A stretch of DNA of 34,919 nucleotides, from contig CASTST010000009.1 in the NCBI GenBank assembly GCA_949451655.1, positions 1 to 34,919 on the forward strand, written 5' to 3'. The notes beneath the pieces are model-generated. The model was given only the letters and a program-made list of their open reading frames with translations, ran no database searches and was not told the origin of the DNA. The DNA is from an uncultured Eubacteriales bacterium (GTDB taxonomy: Bacteria > Bacillota > Clostridia > Oscillospirales > CAG-272). Positions 25,145 to 33,722 of this stretch are shown here, piece by piece. The stretch's first letter is position 1, and the number at the start of each line of letters is the position of its first letter. The translations under genes were made by a program, and so were the position numbers.

Positions 25145-25936
25145 TTACTGTATCTTCAACAACGCAGCCGCATTGTTCCAAAGAATATCCTTGCGCTCTG
25201 ACGGAGACAACTCCAGCGTATCCAGCAGTCGCAGTTCCATTTCCGGGGTGTGCCAGGGACAGTCTGATCCGAATAAAAGCTGCTTGGTTCCGTGTTTTTC
25301 AATAATATCCAGCGCTTCGGAGCGCGGTTTGGTTCCGTATCCAAAAGATATATCAAAATATAGCGGCAGCCCGCACAGATACTGCAATACTTCTTCTCCC
25401 ATGCAGGCGCCGCCCCAGTGTGCGGCAATTACCGGACCGTCTATATGCTGCAGCGCCCGTGCCAGCCGCTTTGGCGTACAGTGGAAAGGTGCTCTGTATC
25501 CAAAGTCCTGCCCTGCGTGGAACAGGATTACAAGTCCTAAATCAGCGGCTTTCTTATAGATGGGAAACATACGGGGATCATCCACAAAAAAATCCTGATA
25601 GTCCGGGTGCAGCTTGACGCCCCGCATCCCCATAGAAGCAATGCGTTCCAGTTCTTCCAGTGCGTCCGGTGCATCGGGATGCACACTGCCGAAGGGGAAA
25701 ATATGACTGCACTGTATGGAAGCGGCAAAATCGTTCACTTTTTTCATTTGCCCCGGATTGGTAGCGATATTTTGTACCGCGAAAGCGTCAACCCCCTGCT
25801 GCCGCATCAGTGCATCCAAAGATGGCAGGGTGCCGTCTGTATGCGGTTCCAGTCCGCCGGATGCAAAGGACAGCTTTGCAATGGCACGGTGAGCCAGTGC
25901 ATTGGGAAAACAGTGGGTGTGTATATCAAAAATCAT
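25145..25936 (-). CDS. Amidohydrolase family 2 metal-dependent hydrolase
   Basis: A 263-residue TIM-barrel hydrolase of the amidohydrolase-2 (ACMSD-like) family. The metal-binding pattern is complete: HTH at residues 6-8 (FDIHTHCFP), His in GVKLHPDYQDF, His in ILFHAGQDFGY, His in AAHWGGACMG and Asp in FGSDCPWHTP. Members hydrolyse or decarboxylate various acids and lactones; the substrate is unknown. It overlaps the end of aroQ by 11 nt on the same strand, so it is cotranslated with a shikimate-pathway enzyme and may act on a related cyclic acid. That last point is inference only. Confidence 0.88.
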   Translation of the reverse strand: MIFDIHTHCFPNALAHRAIAKLSFASGGLEPHTDGTLPSLDALMRQQGVDAFAVQNIATNPGQMKKVNDFAASIQCSHIFPFGSVHPDAPDALEELERIASMGMRGVKLHPDYQDFFVDDPRMFPIYKKAADLGLVILFHAGQDFGYRAPFHCTPKRLARALQHIDGPVIAAHWGGACMGEEVLQYLCGLPLYFDISFGYGTKPRSEALDIIEKHGTKQLLFGSDCPWHTPEMELRLLDTLELSPSERKDILWNNAAALLKIQ

Positions 25937-26375
25937 GCCGGTTCTTCCTTTCCAGTTCCTTTAAAAAGAGGAGAGCTTCCCAATATCCTGCAAAGCCTTT
26001 TCCGGCTATCGTTTTTACACATGCTGCGGATACATAGGATATTTTGCGGAACGATTCCCGGCTGTTCACGTCCGACAGATGTACTTCCACGGTTGGCAGT
26101 CCCACTGCTTTCAGCGCGTCCAGAATGGCAACGCTGGTGTGGGTATAGGCCGCCGGATTGATCACAATTCCGTCAAAATTACCGTATGCCTGCTGGATTT
26201 TATCTACAAGGGCGCCCTCGTGATTGGATTGAAATACTTCATATTCGATTTCTGCCTGCCGGCAGGTTTCGTCGATAGAATCCAGCAGCGCCTGGTAGCT
26301 TTCCGTACCGTATATATCCGGCTCCCGCAAGCCGAGCAAATTCAGATTGGGTCCGTTGAGAATCAGTATTTTCAT
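25926..26375 (-). CDS. aroQ: Type II 3-dehydroquinate dehydratase AroQ
   Basis: Third step of the shikimate pathway: dehydrates 3-dehydroquinate to 3-dehydroshikimate. The 149-residue protein begins MKILILNGPNLNLLGLREPDIYG, which contains the catalytic Arg and Tyr loop. FQSNHEGALVDKIQ, VINPAAYTHTSVAILDAL and VEVHLSDVNSRESFR (catalytic His) follow; all are type II signatures. It is separated from aroE-aroK by a repeat element (305-bp gap), so it may be expressed partly independently. AAAGGA is about 12 nt before the ATG. Confidence 0.97.
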   Translation of the reverse strand: MKILILNGPNLNLLGLREPDIYGTESYQALLDSIDETCRQAEIEYEVFQSNHEGALVDKIQQAYGNFDGIVINPAAYTHTSVAILDALKAVGLPTVEVHLSDVNSRESFRKISYVSAACVKTIAGKGFAGYWEALLFLKELERKNRHDF

Positions 26376-26408
26376 TATTGTAACAGGTCCTTTCTTTTAT
26401 ATGATGCA

Positions 26409-26467
26409 AAGGCTTCCCCAGCTGGAGCCGCTACGCGGATCCTATGGTGCTGTCGCGAAGCGGCAAA
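26409..26467. repeat. Degraded repeat fragment upstream of aroQ
   Basis: Contains AGGCTTCCCCAGCTGGAGCC, CGGATCCTATGGTGCTGTCG and a partial inner stem. It resembles, in the opposite direction, the extension at 9455-9500. Confidence 0.5.
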
Positions 26468-26478
26468 CAAATTTCATA

Positions 26479-26643
26479 AGGCTCCCATGTGAGGATCCAC
26501 TGCGTGGCTCCATAGGGAGCTGTCGCGAAGCGACTGAGGGATTGTTCTAACTGTAATTTTGCAGGATTATTAAATTGAAAGTACAGCTAAACAATCCCCC
26601 CGTCACGGCTGCGCCGTGCCACCCCCCTTGCACAAGGGGGGCT
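26479..26643 (-). repeat. Structured intergenic repeat, copy 7 (reverse core, inside the aro cluster)
   Basis: Long-type left arm, inner stem GTCGC-GAA-GCGAC, GGATTGT and a degraded reversed core. Then ACAATCC, inner stem CACGGC-TGC-GCCGTG and outer arm CCCCCCTTGCACAAGGGGGG followed by CTTTTT on the plus strand. In the direction of aro transcription (minus) no U-tract follows the left arm. Confidence 0.85.
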
Positions 26644-26680
26644 TTTTGTTTGGTTGATCCGCTATACGGCTCCGCCTTTA

Positions 26681-27961
26681 TCATTTACGCTTTTTCTTTT
26701 TTGCAGGAGAGAGGTGCAGAAAAGAAATCAACTGCCATGCCGTTTCGTTGATTCCGATATTCAGTATTTTAATATCCGACCACGCCAGATACATTGGCAT
26801 TCTCTGCCGGGCAAGTTCCTCCGGTGTGTGCTTTGCCAACAGAGGACGGCTTTGCTGTACATTGGACTGCCCGGAGGAAAGCTGGCTTTTATAGGTTTTG
26901 GACATTTCCCGGCGAATATACACAACCGTTCCGTTTTGCCGCAGCAAATCCTTGTTTTCCGCCCGGGTGACTACGCCGCCGCCTGTGGAAATCACACATC
27001 CGCTTTTTGCGCCGGCTGCTGCAACACATTTCGTCTCCAGCCGGCGGAATGCATCTTCTCCATCCTCGCTGAAAATTTCCGGAATGGTTTTTCCCGCAGC
27101 TTTTACAATTTCCTCATCAATATCAATCCACTCTCTGCCCAGAAGTGCTGCCAGCCGCTTTCCGATAATGGATTTGCCGCAGCCGGGCATACCGATCAGA
27201 ACGATATTTTTCATTTCGCCGTTGATCTTTTGCCGGATTTTTTCAATCACAGCATCTTTCTGCTTTTTCCCGGTAAATAAATCTGCTGCATATTTTGCCT
27301 GGGCAACCAGCATGGCAAGCCCACCCACTGCGGGGATTCCCATTGCCTCCGCTTGCAGCATAAACGCTGTCTTTGCCGGATTGTAAATTATATCTACAAC
27401 ACACCCAAGGCGGGGAAACTGCCTCAGATCTACGGGGGATATGCCGACTTCCGGATACATGCCCACCGGCGTAGTATTTACAATAAGCTGCGCATCGGCG
27501 TGACGGTCCAGATTGTCATAATTATTTTCACCGCTCCGGGAAATGACAATTACCTCGCCGGCACCCATGTCCCGCAGAACCTGAACGACTGTTACAGATG
27601 CGCCGCCGCTGCCCAGCACCAGCGCCTTTTTTCCCCGTACCAATGCTTCTTTTCCCCGCAGCAGGTACCGGAATCCGCCGTAATCGGTATTGTCTCCCCA
27701 AAGACTGCCGTCCTCCCGGCGCAGAATTGTGTTTACGCTGCCCAGCTTACGGGCAGCGGGAGACATATCCGCAAGATAGGGAATCACTGCCTTTTTATAG
27801 GGGATTGTAACATTGAGTCCGAGAAAATCCCCGCCGGTGAGGAATGCGTCCAGCTCTTCTTTCGGGACGGCGAAAAGCTCGTAGGTATAATTCCCCAGCA
27901 TGGAATGGATGCGGGGGGAATAGCTGTGGGAAAGTTTTTCTCCCAATAAGCCGTAAGTCAT
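26681..27961 (-). CDS. aroE-aroK: Bifunctional shikimate dehydrogenase-shikimate kinase (AroE-AroK fusion)
   Basis: One 426-residue protein covering two consecutive shikimate steps: NADPH-dependent reduction of 3-dehydroshikimate, then ATP-dependent phosphorylation of shikimate. Residues 1-245 are AroE: SHSYSP (11-16), NVTIPYKK with catalytic Lys56, NTDYGGF with Asp93 and the NADP loop GSGGAS (117-122). Residues 250-410 are AroK: Walker A GMPGCGKS (257-264), DIDEEI near 280, FRRLET with the substrate-binding Arg, STGGGVV (325-331) and SRPLL in the lid. The junction (KIRQKINGEMKN) has no ribosome binding site before its internal Met250, so a true fusion is likely. The C-terminus ends in a basic KKKKRK. 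AAAGGAG precedes the start. Confidence 0.95.
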   Translation of the reverse strand: MTYGLLGEKLSHSYSPRIHSMLGNYTYELFAVPKEELDAFLTGGDFLGLNVTIPYKKAVIPYLADMSPAARKLGSVNTILRREDGSLWGDNTDYGGFRYLLRGKEALVRGKKALVLGSGGASVTVVQVLRDMGAGEVIVISRSGENNYDNLDRHADAQLIVNTTPVGMYPEVGISPVDLRQFPRLGCVVDIIYNPAKTAFMLQAEAMGIPAVGGLAMLVAQAKYAADLFTGKKQKDAVIEKIRQKINGEMKNIVLIGMPGCGKSIIGKRLAALLGREWIDIDEEIVKAAGKTIPEIFSEDGEDAFRRLETKCVAAAGAKSGCVISTGGGVVTRAENKDLLRQNGTVVYIRREMSKTYKSQLSSGQSNVQQSRPLLAKHTPEELARQRMPMYLAWSDIKILNIGINETAWQLISFLHLSPAKKKKRK

Positions 27962-28009
27962 AGGATCTCCTTTCAGATCGGCGCGCCTGCGGATTATGTA
28001 TTGCTTTTT

Positions 28010-29155
28010 TTATACGATTTCACTATAAGAACCAAGATAGCGGAATTCGTCGCACAAGTGCTCCAGTTCTCCCATAAGCTGGAGAAATTGGGGCGCATAT
28101 ACAGACACGTCCAAATCAAAATAAAACATAAATTCAAAATCCCTGTCCGGAATAGGGCGGCTTTCTATCTTAATCAGGTTGATACCCAGCGCATTGAAGC
28201 GGGACATTACCTGATACAGTGCACCGGGGCGGTGTGGCGTTACTACCATAATGCTTGTCCGATTCGCACCGGGGTAGATTTCCGTGTTTTTGGAAATACA
28301 GATGAACCGGGTGTGATTGTTGCCGTTGTCCTGCACAGAGGAAGCCAGCGGCTGCAATCCGTACAAAGATGCACAGGAGCGGGAAGCAAGAGCTGCCACA
28401 TCCTGCCGGGGAGAGTTTGCTACCATTTTTGCCGCTTGTGCGGTATTCTCACATGGGGTGACCTTTACACCTAACGCAGTGAGATATTCCTGAGACTGGG
28501 CAATTGCCTGGGGGTGAGAGAAAATCTCCCGGATTTCGGATAGCTTTGTTTCCGGTTTTGCCAAAAGCTGATGGTCGATATGGATTCGGGTGCTGCGTAC
28601 AATACGCACATGATAGCGCATCATCAGATCGTATACCCGGGTGACGGAGCCTGCATTGCTGTTTTCCAGAGGCAATACGCCGTAAGTACACGCACCGCAA
28701 TCAATGGCTTCAAATACATCTTCCCAGCGCTCATAGTAGGATAGCTGAGGATATTGGAACAGCCGCTGTGCCGCCAGCGCAGAATAAGCGCCTTCTGTTC
28801 CCTGACAGGCGACTGCGGCGTGCGCGGGAAACATTTTCGGTGTCTTTTCAATCGCCTGGGTAATTGTATCGACCGTATCGGATCTGGGATGCATGCGCTT
28901 TTCCTGTTCCGCCCGGCTTAGTTCGAAGATTGCATTATATAAGGTACAAATGTAAGATTCCATTTCCGGGTCGGCAAAACCGGTTACCTGCACCAGCTTC
29001 TGCCGTTCTCTTGCGGCGTCCAGCACCGGCAGACCGCGCTGCGCTTTATAATCGGAAACTTTTTTGGAAATTTCCATCCGGCGGCAAAACAGCTTTACAA
29101 TATTTTCGTCAACTGCGTCAATTTCCTTGCGCAGTTCGCTCAAATCCAGTTCCAT
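28010..29155 (-). CDS. pheA: Bifunctional chorismate mutase-prephenate dehydratase PheA
   Basis: Converts chorismate to prephenate and then phenylpyruvate, the committed branch to phenylalanine. The 381 residues comprise an AroQ-class chorismate mutase (about 1-90, starting ELRKEIDAVDENIVKLFCRRMEISKKVSDYK), prephenate dehydratase (about 112-290; GTEGAYSALAA, LPLENSNAGSV, catalytic TRF at 282-284) and a C-terminal ACT domain (about 298-375). The ACT domain carries GALY (311-314) and ESRP (331-334), the phenylalanine-binding motifs, so feedback inhibition by Phe is expected. Lies 41 bp after aroC and 48 bp before aroE-aroK. Confidence 0.97.
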   Translation of the reverse strand: MELDLSELRKEIDAVDENIVKLFCRRMEISKKVSDYKAQRGLPVLDAARERQKLVQVTGFADPEMESYICTLYNAIFELSRAEQEKRMHPRSDTVDTITQAIEKTPKMFPAHAAVACQGTEGAYSALAAQRLFQYPQLSYYERWEDVFEAIDCGACTYGVLPLENSNAGSVTRVYDLMMRYHVRIVRSTRIHIDHQLLAKPETKLSEIREIFSHPQAIAQSQEYLTALGVKVTPCENTAQAAKMVANSPRQDVAALASRSCASLYGLQPLASSVQDNGNNHTRFICISKNTEIYPGANRTSIMVVTPHRPGALYQVMSRFNALGINLIKIESRPIPDRDFEFMFYFDLDVSVYAPQFLQLMGELEHLCDEFRYLGSYSEIV

Positions 29156-29196
29156 CGTTTATTTTTACCTTTCTGTAGGGGATAATGTATGATCGA

Positions 29197-30270
29197 TCAG
29201 AGCAGTGCATCCAGCAGTGCCAGCGCAACTGCCGCTTCTACTACCGGAACCGCCCGGATCACAATGCACGGATCATGTCTGCCGTGTACAGCCAGCTTTT
29301 GGTTTTCCATTTTGGATAGGGACACACTGTCCTGCTCTATTGCAATGGAGGGGGTGGGCTTGAACGCCGCCCGCACCAGAATCGGCATTCCGTTGGCGAT
29401 TCCGCCCAGAATTCCGCCGTTGTTATTGGAAGTGGTACGCACCGCATCGTCCCGGATGCAGTAGGGATCGTTGCACTGACTGCCTCGCATAGATGCGCAG
29501 CCAAAGCCTGCGCCGAATTCCACACCTTTAACCGCCGGAACAGCAAACAGCATGGAAGCAAGCCTGCTTTCCAATCCGTCAAACATTGGATCCCCGGTTC
29601 CTACAGGCAGACCTACTGCGGCACATTCGATAATGCCGCCAACAGAGTCGCCTGCTTTTTTCGCGGCAAGGATTGCCGCTTCCATGGCAGATGCAATATT
29701 GTCATTTGCCACAGGAAAGGACTTTCCTGCGATCGTTTTCAATTCTTTTGCAGAAATATTTACATCGTCAAAAGGGGTGTCGGTTACATTTTCAATTTGC
29801 GCAATGTGCGCGCCTACTGTGATTCCCTGCTTTTCCAGAATTTGCAGGGCGATACCTCCGGCAATACATAAAGGTGCAGTCAACCGTCCGGAGAAATGTC
29901 CGCCGCCGGTGGGATCCTGATGCCCGTTCCATTTTACGGCGGCGGTGTAATCCGCGTGCCCCGGACGGGGGCAGTCTGCCAAATTGGCATAGTCGCCGCT
30001 GCGGGTGTTTGTGTTACGGATGATTCCTGTCAGGGGTGCGCCGCAGGTTGCGCCGTTATACAGTCCGCATAAAAATTCTACTTCGTCTCCCTCCCGCCGG
30101 GGAGTTGCCAGGGGACTTTTTCCCGGCGCACGGCGGGCAAGAAATTGTCCAAGCTGTGCCGTATCTATGGAAAATCCTGCGGGCAGACCGTCTACGGTAA
30201 CGCCGATGCCGGCGGAATGGGACTGTCCGAATATGGATATTTTCAGTTTGTTTCCGTATATGCTTGCCAT
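29197..30270 (-). CDS. aroC: Chorismate synthase AroC
   Basis: Last common step: FMN-dependent 1,4-elimination of phosphate from EPSP to give chorismate. The 357-residue protein begins MASIYGNKLKISIFGQSHSAGIGVTVDGLPAG (family GESHG region, here GQSHS). It contains the RRAPGKSPLATPRREGDEVEFLCG loop and GHQDPTGGGHFSGRLTAP, then SRLASMLFAVPAVKGVEFGAGF and GRHDPCIVIRAVPV near the end. It starts 1 nt after the aroA stop codon, with only a weak GGAAGAGAG site, so translation is probably coupled to aroA. Confidence 0.97.
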   Translation of the reverse strand: MASIYGNKLKISIFGQSHSAGIGVTVDGLPAGFSIDTAQLGQFLARRAPGKSPLATPRREGDEVEFLCGLYNGATCGAPLTGIIRNTNTRSGDYANLADCPRPGHADYTAAVKWNGHQDPTGGGHFSGRLTAPLCIAGGIALQILEKQGITVGAHIAQIENVTDTPFDDVNISAKELKTIAGKSFPVANDNIASAMEAAILAAKKAGDSVGGIIECAAVGLPVGTGDPMFDGLESRLASMLFAVPAVKGVEFGAGFGCASMRGSQCNDPYCIRDDAVRTTSNNNGGILGGIANGMPILVRAAFKPTPSIAIEQDSVSLSKMENQKLAVHGRHDPCIVIRAVPVVEAAVALALLDALL

Positions 30271-30271
30271 G

Positions 30272-31498
30272 TTAAAGTCTCTCTTCCTTATATTCTACCG
30301 TGCCGCCCAGCATCTCGAAATCTTTCCAGAACGCAGGATAGGATTTGGATGCGGACTGTGCGCCATGAATGGTCACGTCTCCGCAGATTACAGAAGCGAT
30401 TGCAGCGGACATGGCAATCCGGTGATCTCCGGTGGCGTCAATTGTACCGCCATGAAGCGCGCCGCCCCCTTGGATAATCAGTCCGTCCTCCAGTTCCTGC
30501 ACTGTGCCGCCCATTGTACGGATCAGCGCCGCAGAAGTGGCAAGGCGATCACTTTCCTTCAGCCGCACCCGTGCAGCGTTGCAGATTGTAGTTTCTCCCG
30601 GGGTGCCCAGTGCTGCAACGGAAAGAATCAGCACCAGATCCGGTGTGTTTGCAATGTCAATTTTGCAGTTCTTCTCAGTGCGCATTTTTTCAAGAATATC
30701 GCAGATTGCTTTGTCCCCCTGCAGGGAATCACTTCGCAGTCCGGTTACCTCTACAGGAGCTCCCAAAAATTTGCACACCTTCCAGAATGCTGCTGCCGAC
30801 CAGTCTCCTTCCGCTTCAATTGTTCCGGGGGAGCGGTATGTTTGTCCGCCGGGGATTTTATATCCTGTTTCGGTGCGCTGAATTACGATTCCGAAGGCGT
30901 TCAGCGTCCACAGGGTCATATCTACATAAGAAGCGGATTCCAATTTTCCGGTTATGGTTAGGGTACTGTCTCCCTCGCAAAGTGGAAGTGCAAACAAGAG
31001 TCCGGAAATAAACTGAGAGGACACATCGCCCCGAAGGGTAAAATTGCCGGACTGGAGTTTTCCCCGTACCGACAGGGGATTGGAGCCCTGTTCCGAGAGG
31101 GTGCAGCCGCAGCGGATCAGCTCTTCCCGCAGGGGGGAGAGAGGGCGGGCGGGCAGTCTGCCGTGGAGTGCAATGTCCGCATGCACGCCCCGGGCGCACA
31201 GGATTGGGATAAGAAACCGCAGGGTGGATCCGGATTCACCGCAGTCTATTGCTATAGTGGCACTGGTTGCTTTTTTATGCGGCGTTACTGTAAAGGCGCC
31301 GTTATAATAAGAGATGTCAGCAAAGGAAGATTCCAGGCAGTGCCAGGTAGCTTCGATATCTTCAGAGAGGACGCTGCATCCTATGGTAGTCGGTTCCTCC
31401 GCAAGGGCGGCGCAGATCAGCAGTCGGTGCGCCATGGATTTTGAAGTCACTGCCGGGACTGTGCCATGCAGATTTTTGCCGTTCACAGTAACAGTCAT
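30272..31498 (-). CDS. aroA: EPSP synthase (3-phosphoshikimate 1-carboxyvinyltransferase) AroA
   Basis: Sixth shikimate step: joins phosphoenolpyruvate to shikimate-3-phosphate. The 408-residue protein has the two-domain inside-out barrel signatures: PAVTSKSMAHRLLICAAL near the N-terminus, CGESGSTLRFLIPILCA, GDVSSQFISGLLFALPL, RLKESDRLATSAALIRTMGG and TGDHRIAMSAAIASV. It is slightly shorter than the Escherichia coli enzyme (427 residues) but all active-site segments are present. AAAGGA lies about 10 nt before the start. It is separated from aroB upstream by a 287-bp gap filled by repeat copy 8. Confidence 0.97.
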   Translation of the reverse strand: MTVTVNGKNLHGTVPAVTSKSMAHRLLICAALAEEPTTIGCSVLSEDIEATWHCLESSFADISYYNGAFTVTPHKKATSATIAIDCGESGSTLRFLIPILCARGVHADIALHGRLPARPLSPLREELIRCGCTLSEQGSNPLSVRGKLQSGNFTLRGDVSSQFISGLLFALPLCEGDSTLTITGKLESASYVDMTLWTLNAFGIVIQRTETGYKIPGGQTYRSPGTIEAEGDWSAAAFWKVCKFLGAPVEVTGLRSDSLQGDKAICDILEKMRTEKNCKIDIANTPDLVLILSVAALGTPGETTICNAARVRLKESDRLATSAALIRTMGGTVQELEDGLIIQGGGALHGGTIDATGDHRIAMSAAIASVICGDVTIHGAQSASKSYPAFWKDFEMLGGTVEYKEERL

Positions 31499-31610
31499 AA
31501 TGTTGGGTTCCTTTCGTGGATAATGTATCTGAATAAAGCAAATTTTGTAGGGCTTTTTAGGAAATTGCTACACAACTTCAGTAAAGTAATAAGTATGCAC
31601 CAACTTCATT

Positions 31611-31763
31611 AGCCTCCCTTGTGTAAAGGGAGGTGGGTTTTGCGTAGCAAAACTCGGAGGGATTGTTTAGGCAGAGCGCCGATTTGCACATTGCTCAAAA
31701 TGACAGCAGGGACAATCCCCCCGTCACACCTACGGTGTGCCCCCCCTTTGCACAAGGGGGGCT
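31611..31763 (+). repeat. Structured intergenic repeat, copy 8 (forward core, inside the aro cluster)
   Basis: Left arm CCTCCCTTGTGTAAAGGGAGG, inner stem GTTTTGC-GTA-GCAAAAC, GGATTGT and forward core (GCCGATTTGCACATTG, then CAAAATGACAG). Then ACAATCC, inner stem CACACC-TAC-GGTGTG and arm CCCCCCTTTGCACAAGGGGGG. The flanks AACTTCAT and ATGAAGTT are themselves inverted. Neither side carries a T-tract. Confidence 0.88.
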
Positions 31764-31785
31764 GATGAAGTTAGGCGGGGAGCCT

Positions 31786-32838
31786 TTACTGCTCCATTCC
31801 CGCCCAGAAGAAATCTTCCAAATGGGTGACAGGAATTTTATACGGGATGCAATGCCCGATTTTTTCCGGAAGAATCAAAGTGATATTGCCGCCGGCTCTT
31901 TTTTTATCGGAAAGCGCCGCATCTGCAAGCTGACGGGGCGAAAAATCACACCGGGTTGGTAAATCATACAGTGCCAGAAGATCGCAAAGCTTGTCCGCGA
32001 TATCCCCTTCGCACAGCCCCAGCTTATGTGCCCCGCGACTGGCGATTACCATACCTGCCGCCACGGCTCTGCCGTGAGGAATCTGATAATCGGAGCAAAG
32101 CTCAATACCGTGTGCTGCTGTGTGTCCGAAATTGAGCAGGGCACGGATTCCGCAGTCCCGCTCGTCCTCCTGCACAACGTCCCGCTTTATGGAAACGCAG
32201 GCAGCGATTACATCCTCGGGATCTGTACGTACCGGCTGGTGCAGGCGGCGGAATAATTTCTCATCCCGGATCATGCCGTATTTGATTACCTCCGCCATGC
32301 CATCGGAAAAGATTTCGTCGGGCAGTGTGTCCAATAGGGTATAATCACACCAAACCAGTTCCGGCTGCCAGAACGCACCGCACAGATTTTTTCCTGCGGC
32401 AAGGTCCACCGCAGTTTTGCCGCCGACGGAGGAATCCACTGCGGCAAGGAGCGTAGTAGGAACCTGAATGAACGGGATCCCCCGCAGATAGGTTGCGGCG
32501 GCGAATCCTGCAAGATCGCCCACAACACCGCCGCCAAAGGCAACGATTGCATCTGTCCGGGTCAATTGATTTTCAGCAAGAAACTCCAGCAGGGAGCTAT
32601 AGGTGGAAATGGTTTTAGAGGCTTCTCCTGCGGGAAATACAAATTTTATGGAGTCGATACCGTGCAGCGCTTTCTCCAGCGCCGCTCCGTGGAGGGCGTT
32701 TACCGTATTGTCCGTTACAATGGCGATGCGTGCTTGCGCGCCGAGAAGTGCACGAACACGTGCGCCCAGCTCTCCCAGAATATTTTTACCGATGCAAACA
32801 TCGTATTGTTTGGATGCGTTTACCTGTATTGTTTTCAT
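31786..32838 (-). CDS. aroB: 3-dehydroquinate synthase AroB
   Basis: Second shikimate step: NAD- and Zn-dependent cyclisation of DAHP to 3-dehydroquinate. The 350-residue protein has AFGGGVVGDLAGFAAATYLRG, the PTTLLAAVDSSVGGKTAVDL segment, and the Zn ligands in EVIKYGMI (Glu) and LLNFGHTAAHGIE (His). Length is normal. It follows tyrA by 22 bp with no clear ribosome binding site, suggesting reinitiation. A structured repeat separates its end from aroA. Confidence 0.97.
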   Translation of the reverse strand: MKTIQVNASKQYDVCIGKNILGELGARVRALLGAQARIAIVTDNTVNALHGAALEKALHGIDSIKFVFPAGEASKTISTYSSLLEFLAENQLTRTDAIVAFGGGVVGDLAGFAAATYLRGIPFIQVPTTLLAAVDSSVGGKTAVDLAAGKNLCGAFWQPELVWCDYTLLDTLPDEIFSDGMAEVIKYGMIRDEKLFRRLHQPVRTDPEDVIAACVSIKRDVVQEDERDCGIRALLNFGHTAAHGIELCSDYQIPHGRAVAAGMVIASRGAHKLGLCEGDIADKLCDLLALYDLPTRCDFSPRQLADAALSDKKRAGGNITLILPEKIGHCIPYKIPVTHLEDFFWAGMEQ

Positions 32839-32860
32839 ATATGTTCAGATCACAGACGAT

Positions 32861-33697
32861 TTATCCGTCTATTTCCTCCTTGCATTTGCGTCCCTGTGCC
32901 AGCAGTTTCTTCATTGTTTCTCTGTCTCCCGCCGCCAGTGCGGTTCGGTATTCCTTTAGTGCGTCGATCAAGTAATCCATTTCCTGAAGCAGAAAATCCT
33001 GATTTTCGAAAAACAGTTCCGTCCACATGACCTCGTTCAGCCATGCAACCCGGGTAAGATCCTTGTAGCTTCCTGCGGAAAATCCCTTGTGTGCTTTTGC
33101 CGTAGGACTTTTAATAAAGGCGTTGGATACCACGTGAGGCATTTGCGAGGTAAATGCAATCATCTGGTCATGCTCCTCTGCTATGGTAATCGTGATTCTG
33201 CCGAATCCTACCGGTTCCAGCAAGCTTTTAATATGCGCGGTAAGATGAATATCGTCAAACCGGGAGGGGACGATAATCATGGAAGAACCCCAGAACAGAT
33301 TTGCCCGGCTGTATTTAAAGCCGGAATACTGGGATCCTGCCATGGGATGCCCACCTGCGTAGATAAAGCCGTATTTTTCCGCGATGGCAAAGCCTGCCTT
33401 ACAGATGGTACGTTTTGTGCCGCAGCAGTCCACTACTACAGCATCCGGGCGAACATAAGGTGCAATTTTCTCCAGATATTCCGCTGCTGCGCCTGTGTAC
33501 AGAGCAATGAGAATCAAATCACATTCTGCAATTTTATCTGTTGTAAGCTCCCCGTCCAGTGCGCCGTCGATTTGAGCAATATGGGTGATGGATACGTCCC
33601 GGTCAAAGCCCAGAACGGTTGCCGGTTCCTTTGCCGCTTTGTATGCTTTTGCAAGAGAGCCGCCGATCAGTCCGAGTCCTGCTATTCCTACAGTCAT
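32861..33697 (-). CDS. tyrA: Prephenate dehydrogenase TyrA
   Basis: Oxidative decarboxylation of prephenate to 4-hydroxyphenylpyruvate, committed to tyrosine. From the ATG at 33697 it has 278 residues and begins MTVGIAGLGLIGGSLAKAYK with the NAD-binding GxGxxG. It contains DCCGTKRTIC, GGHPMAGSQYSGFKYSRANLFWGS (the conserved His and substrate loop) and FTSQMPHVVSNAF. A start four codons earlier (33709) would place AAAGGA directly against the ATG and is less likely. No ACT or chorismate mutase domain is attached. Specificity for prephenate over arogenate is the usual assumption. Confidence 0.95.
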   Translation of the reverse strand: MTVGIAGLGLIGGSLAKAYKAAKEPATVLGFDRDVSITHIAQIDGALDGELTTDKIAECDLILIALYTGAAAEYLEKIAPYVRPDAVVVDCCGTKRTICKAGFAIAEKYGFIYAGGHPMAGSQYSGFKYSRANLFWGSSMIIVPSRFDDIHLTAHIKSLLEPVGFGRITITIAEEHDQMIAFTSQMPHVVSNAFIKSPTAKAHKGFSAGSYKDLTRVAWLNEVMWTELFFENQDFLLQEMDYLIDALKEYRTALAAGDRETMKKLLAQGRKCKEEIDG

Positions 33698-33722
33698 ATT
33701 TAAGACCATTCCTTTTGTTGAA

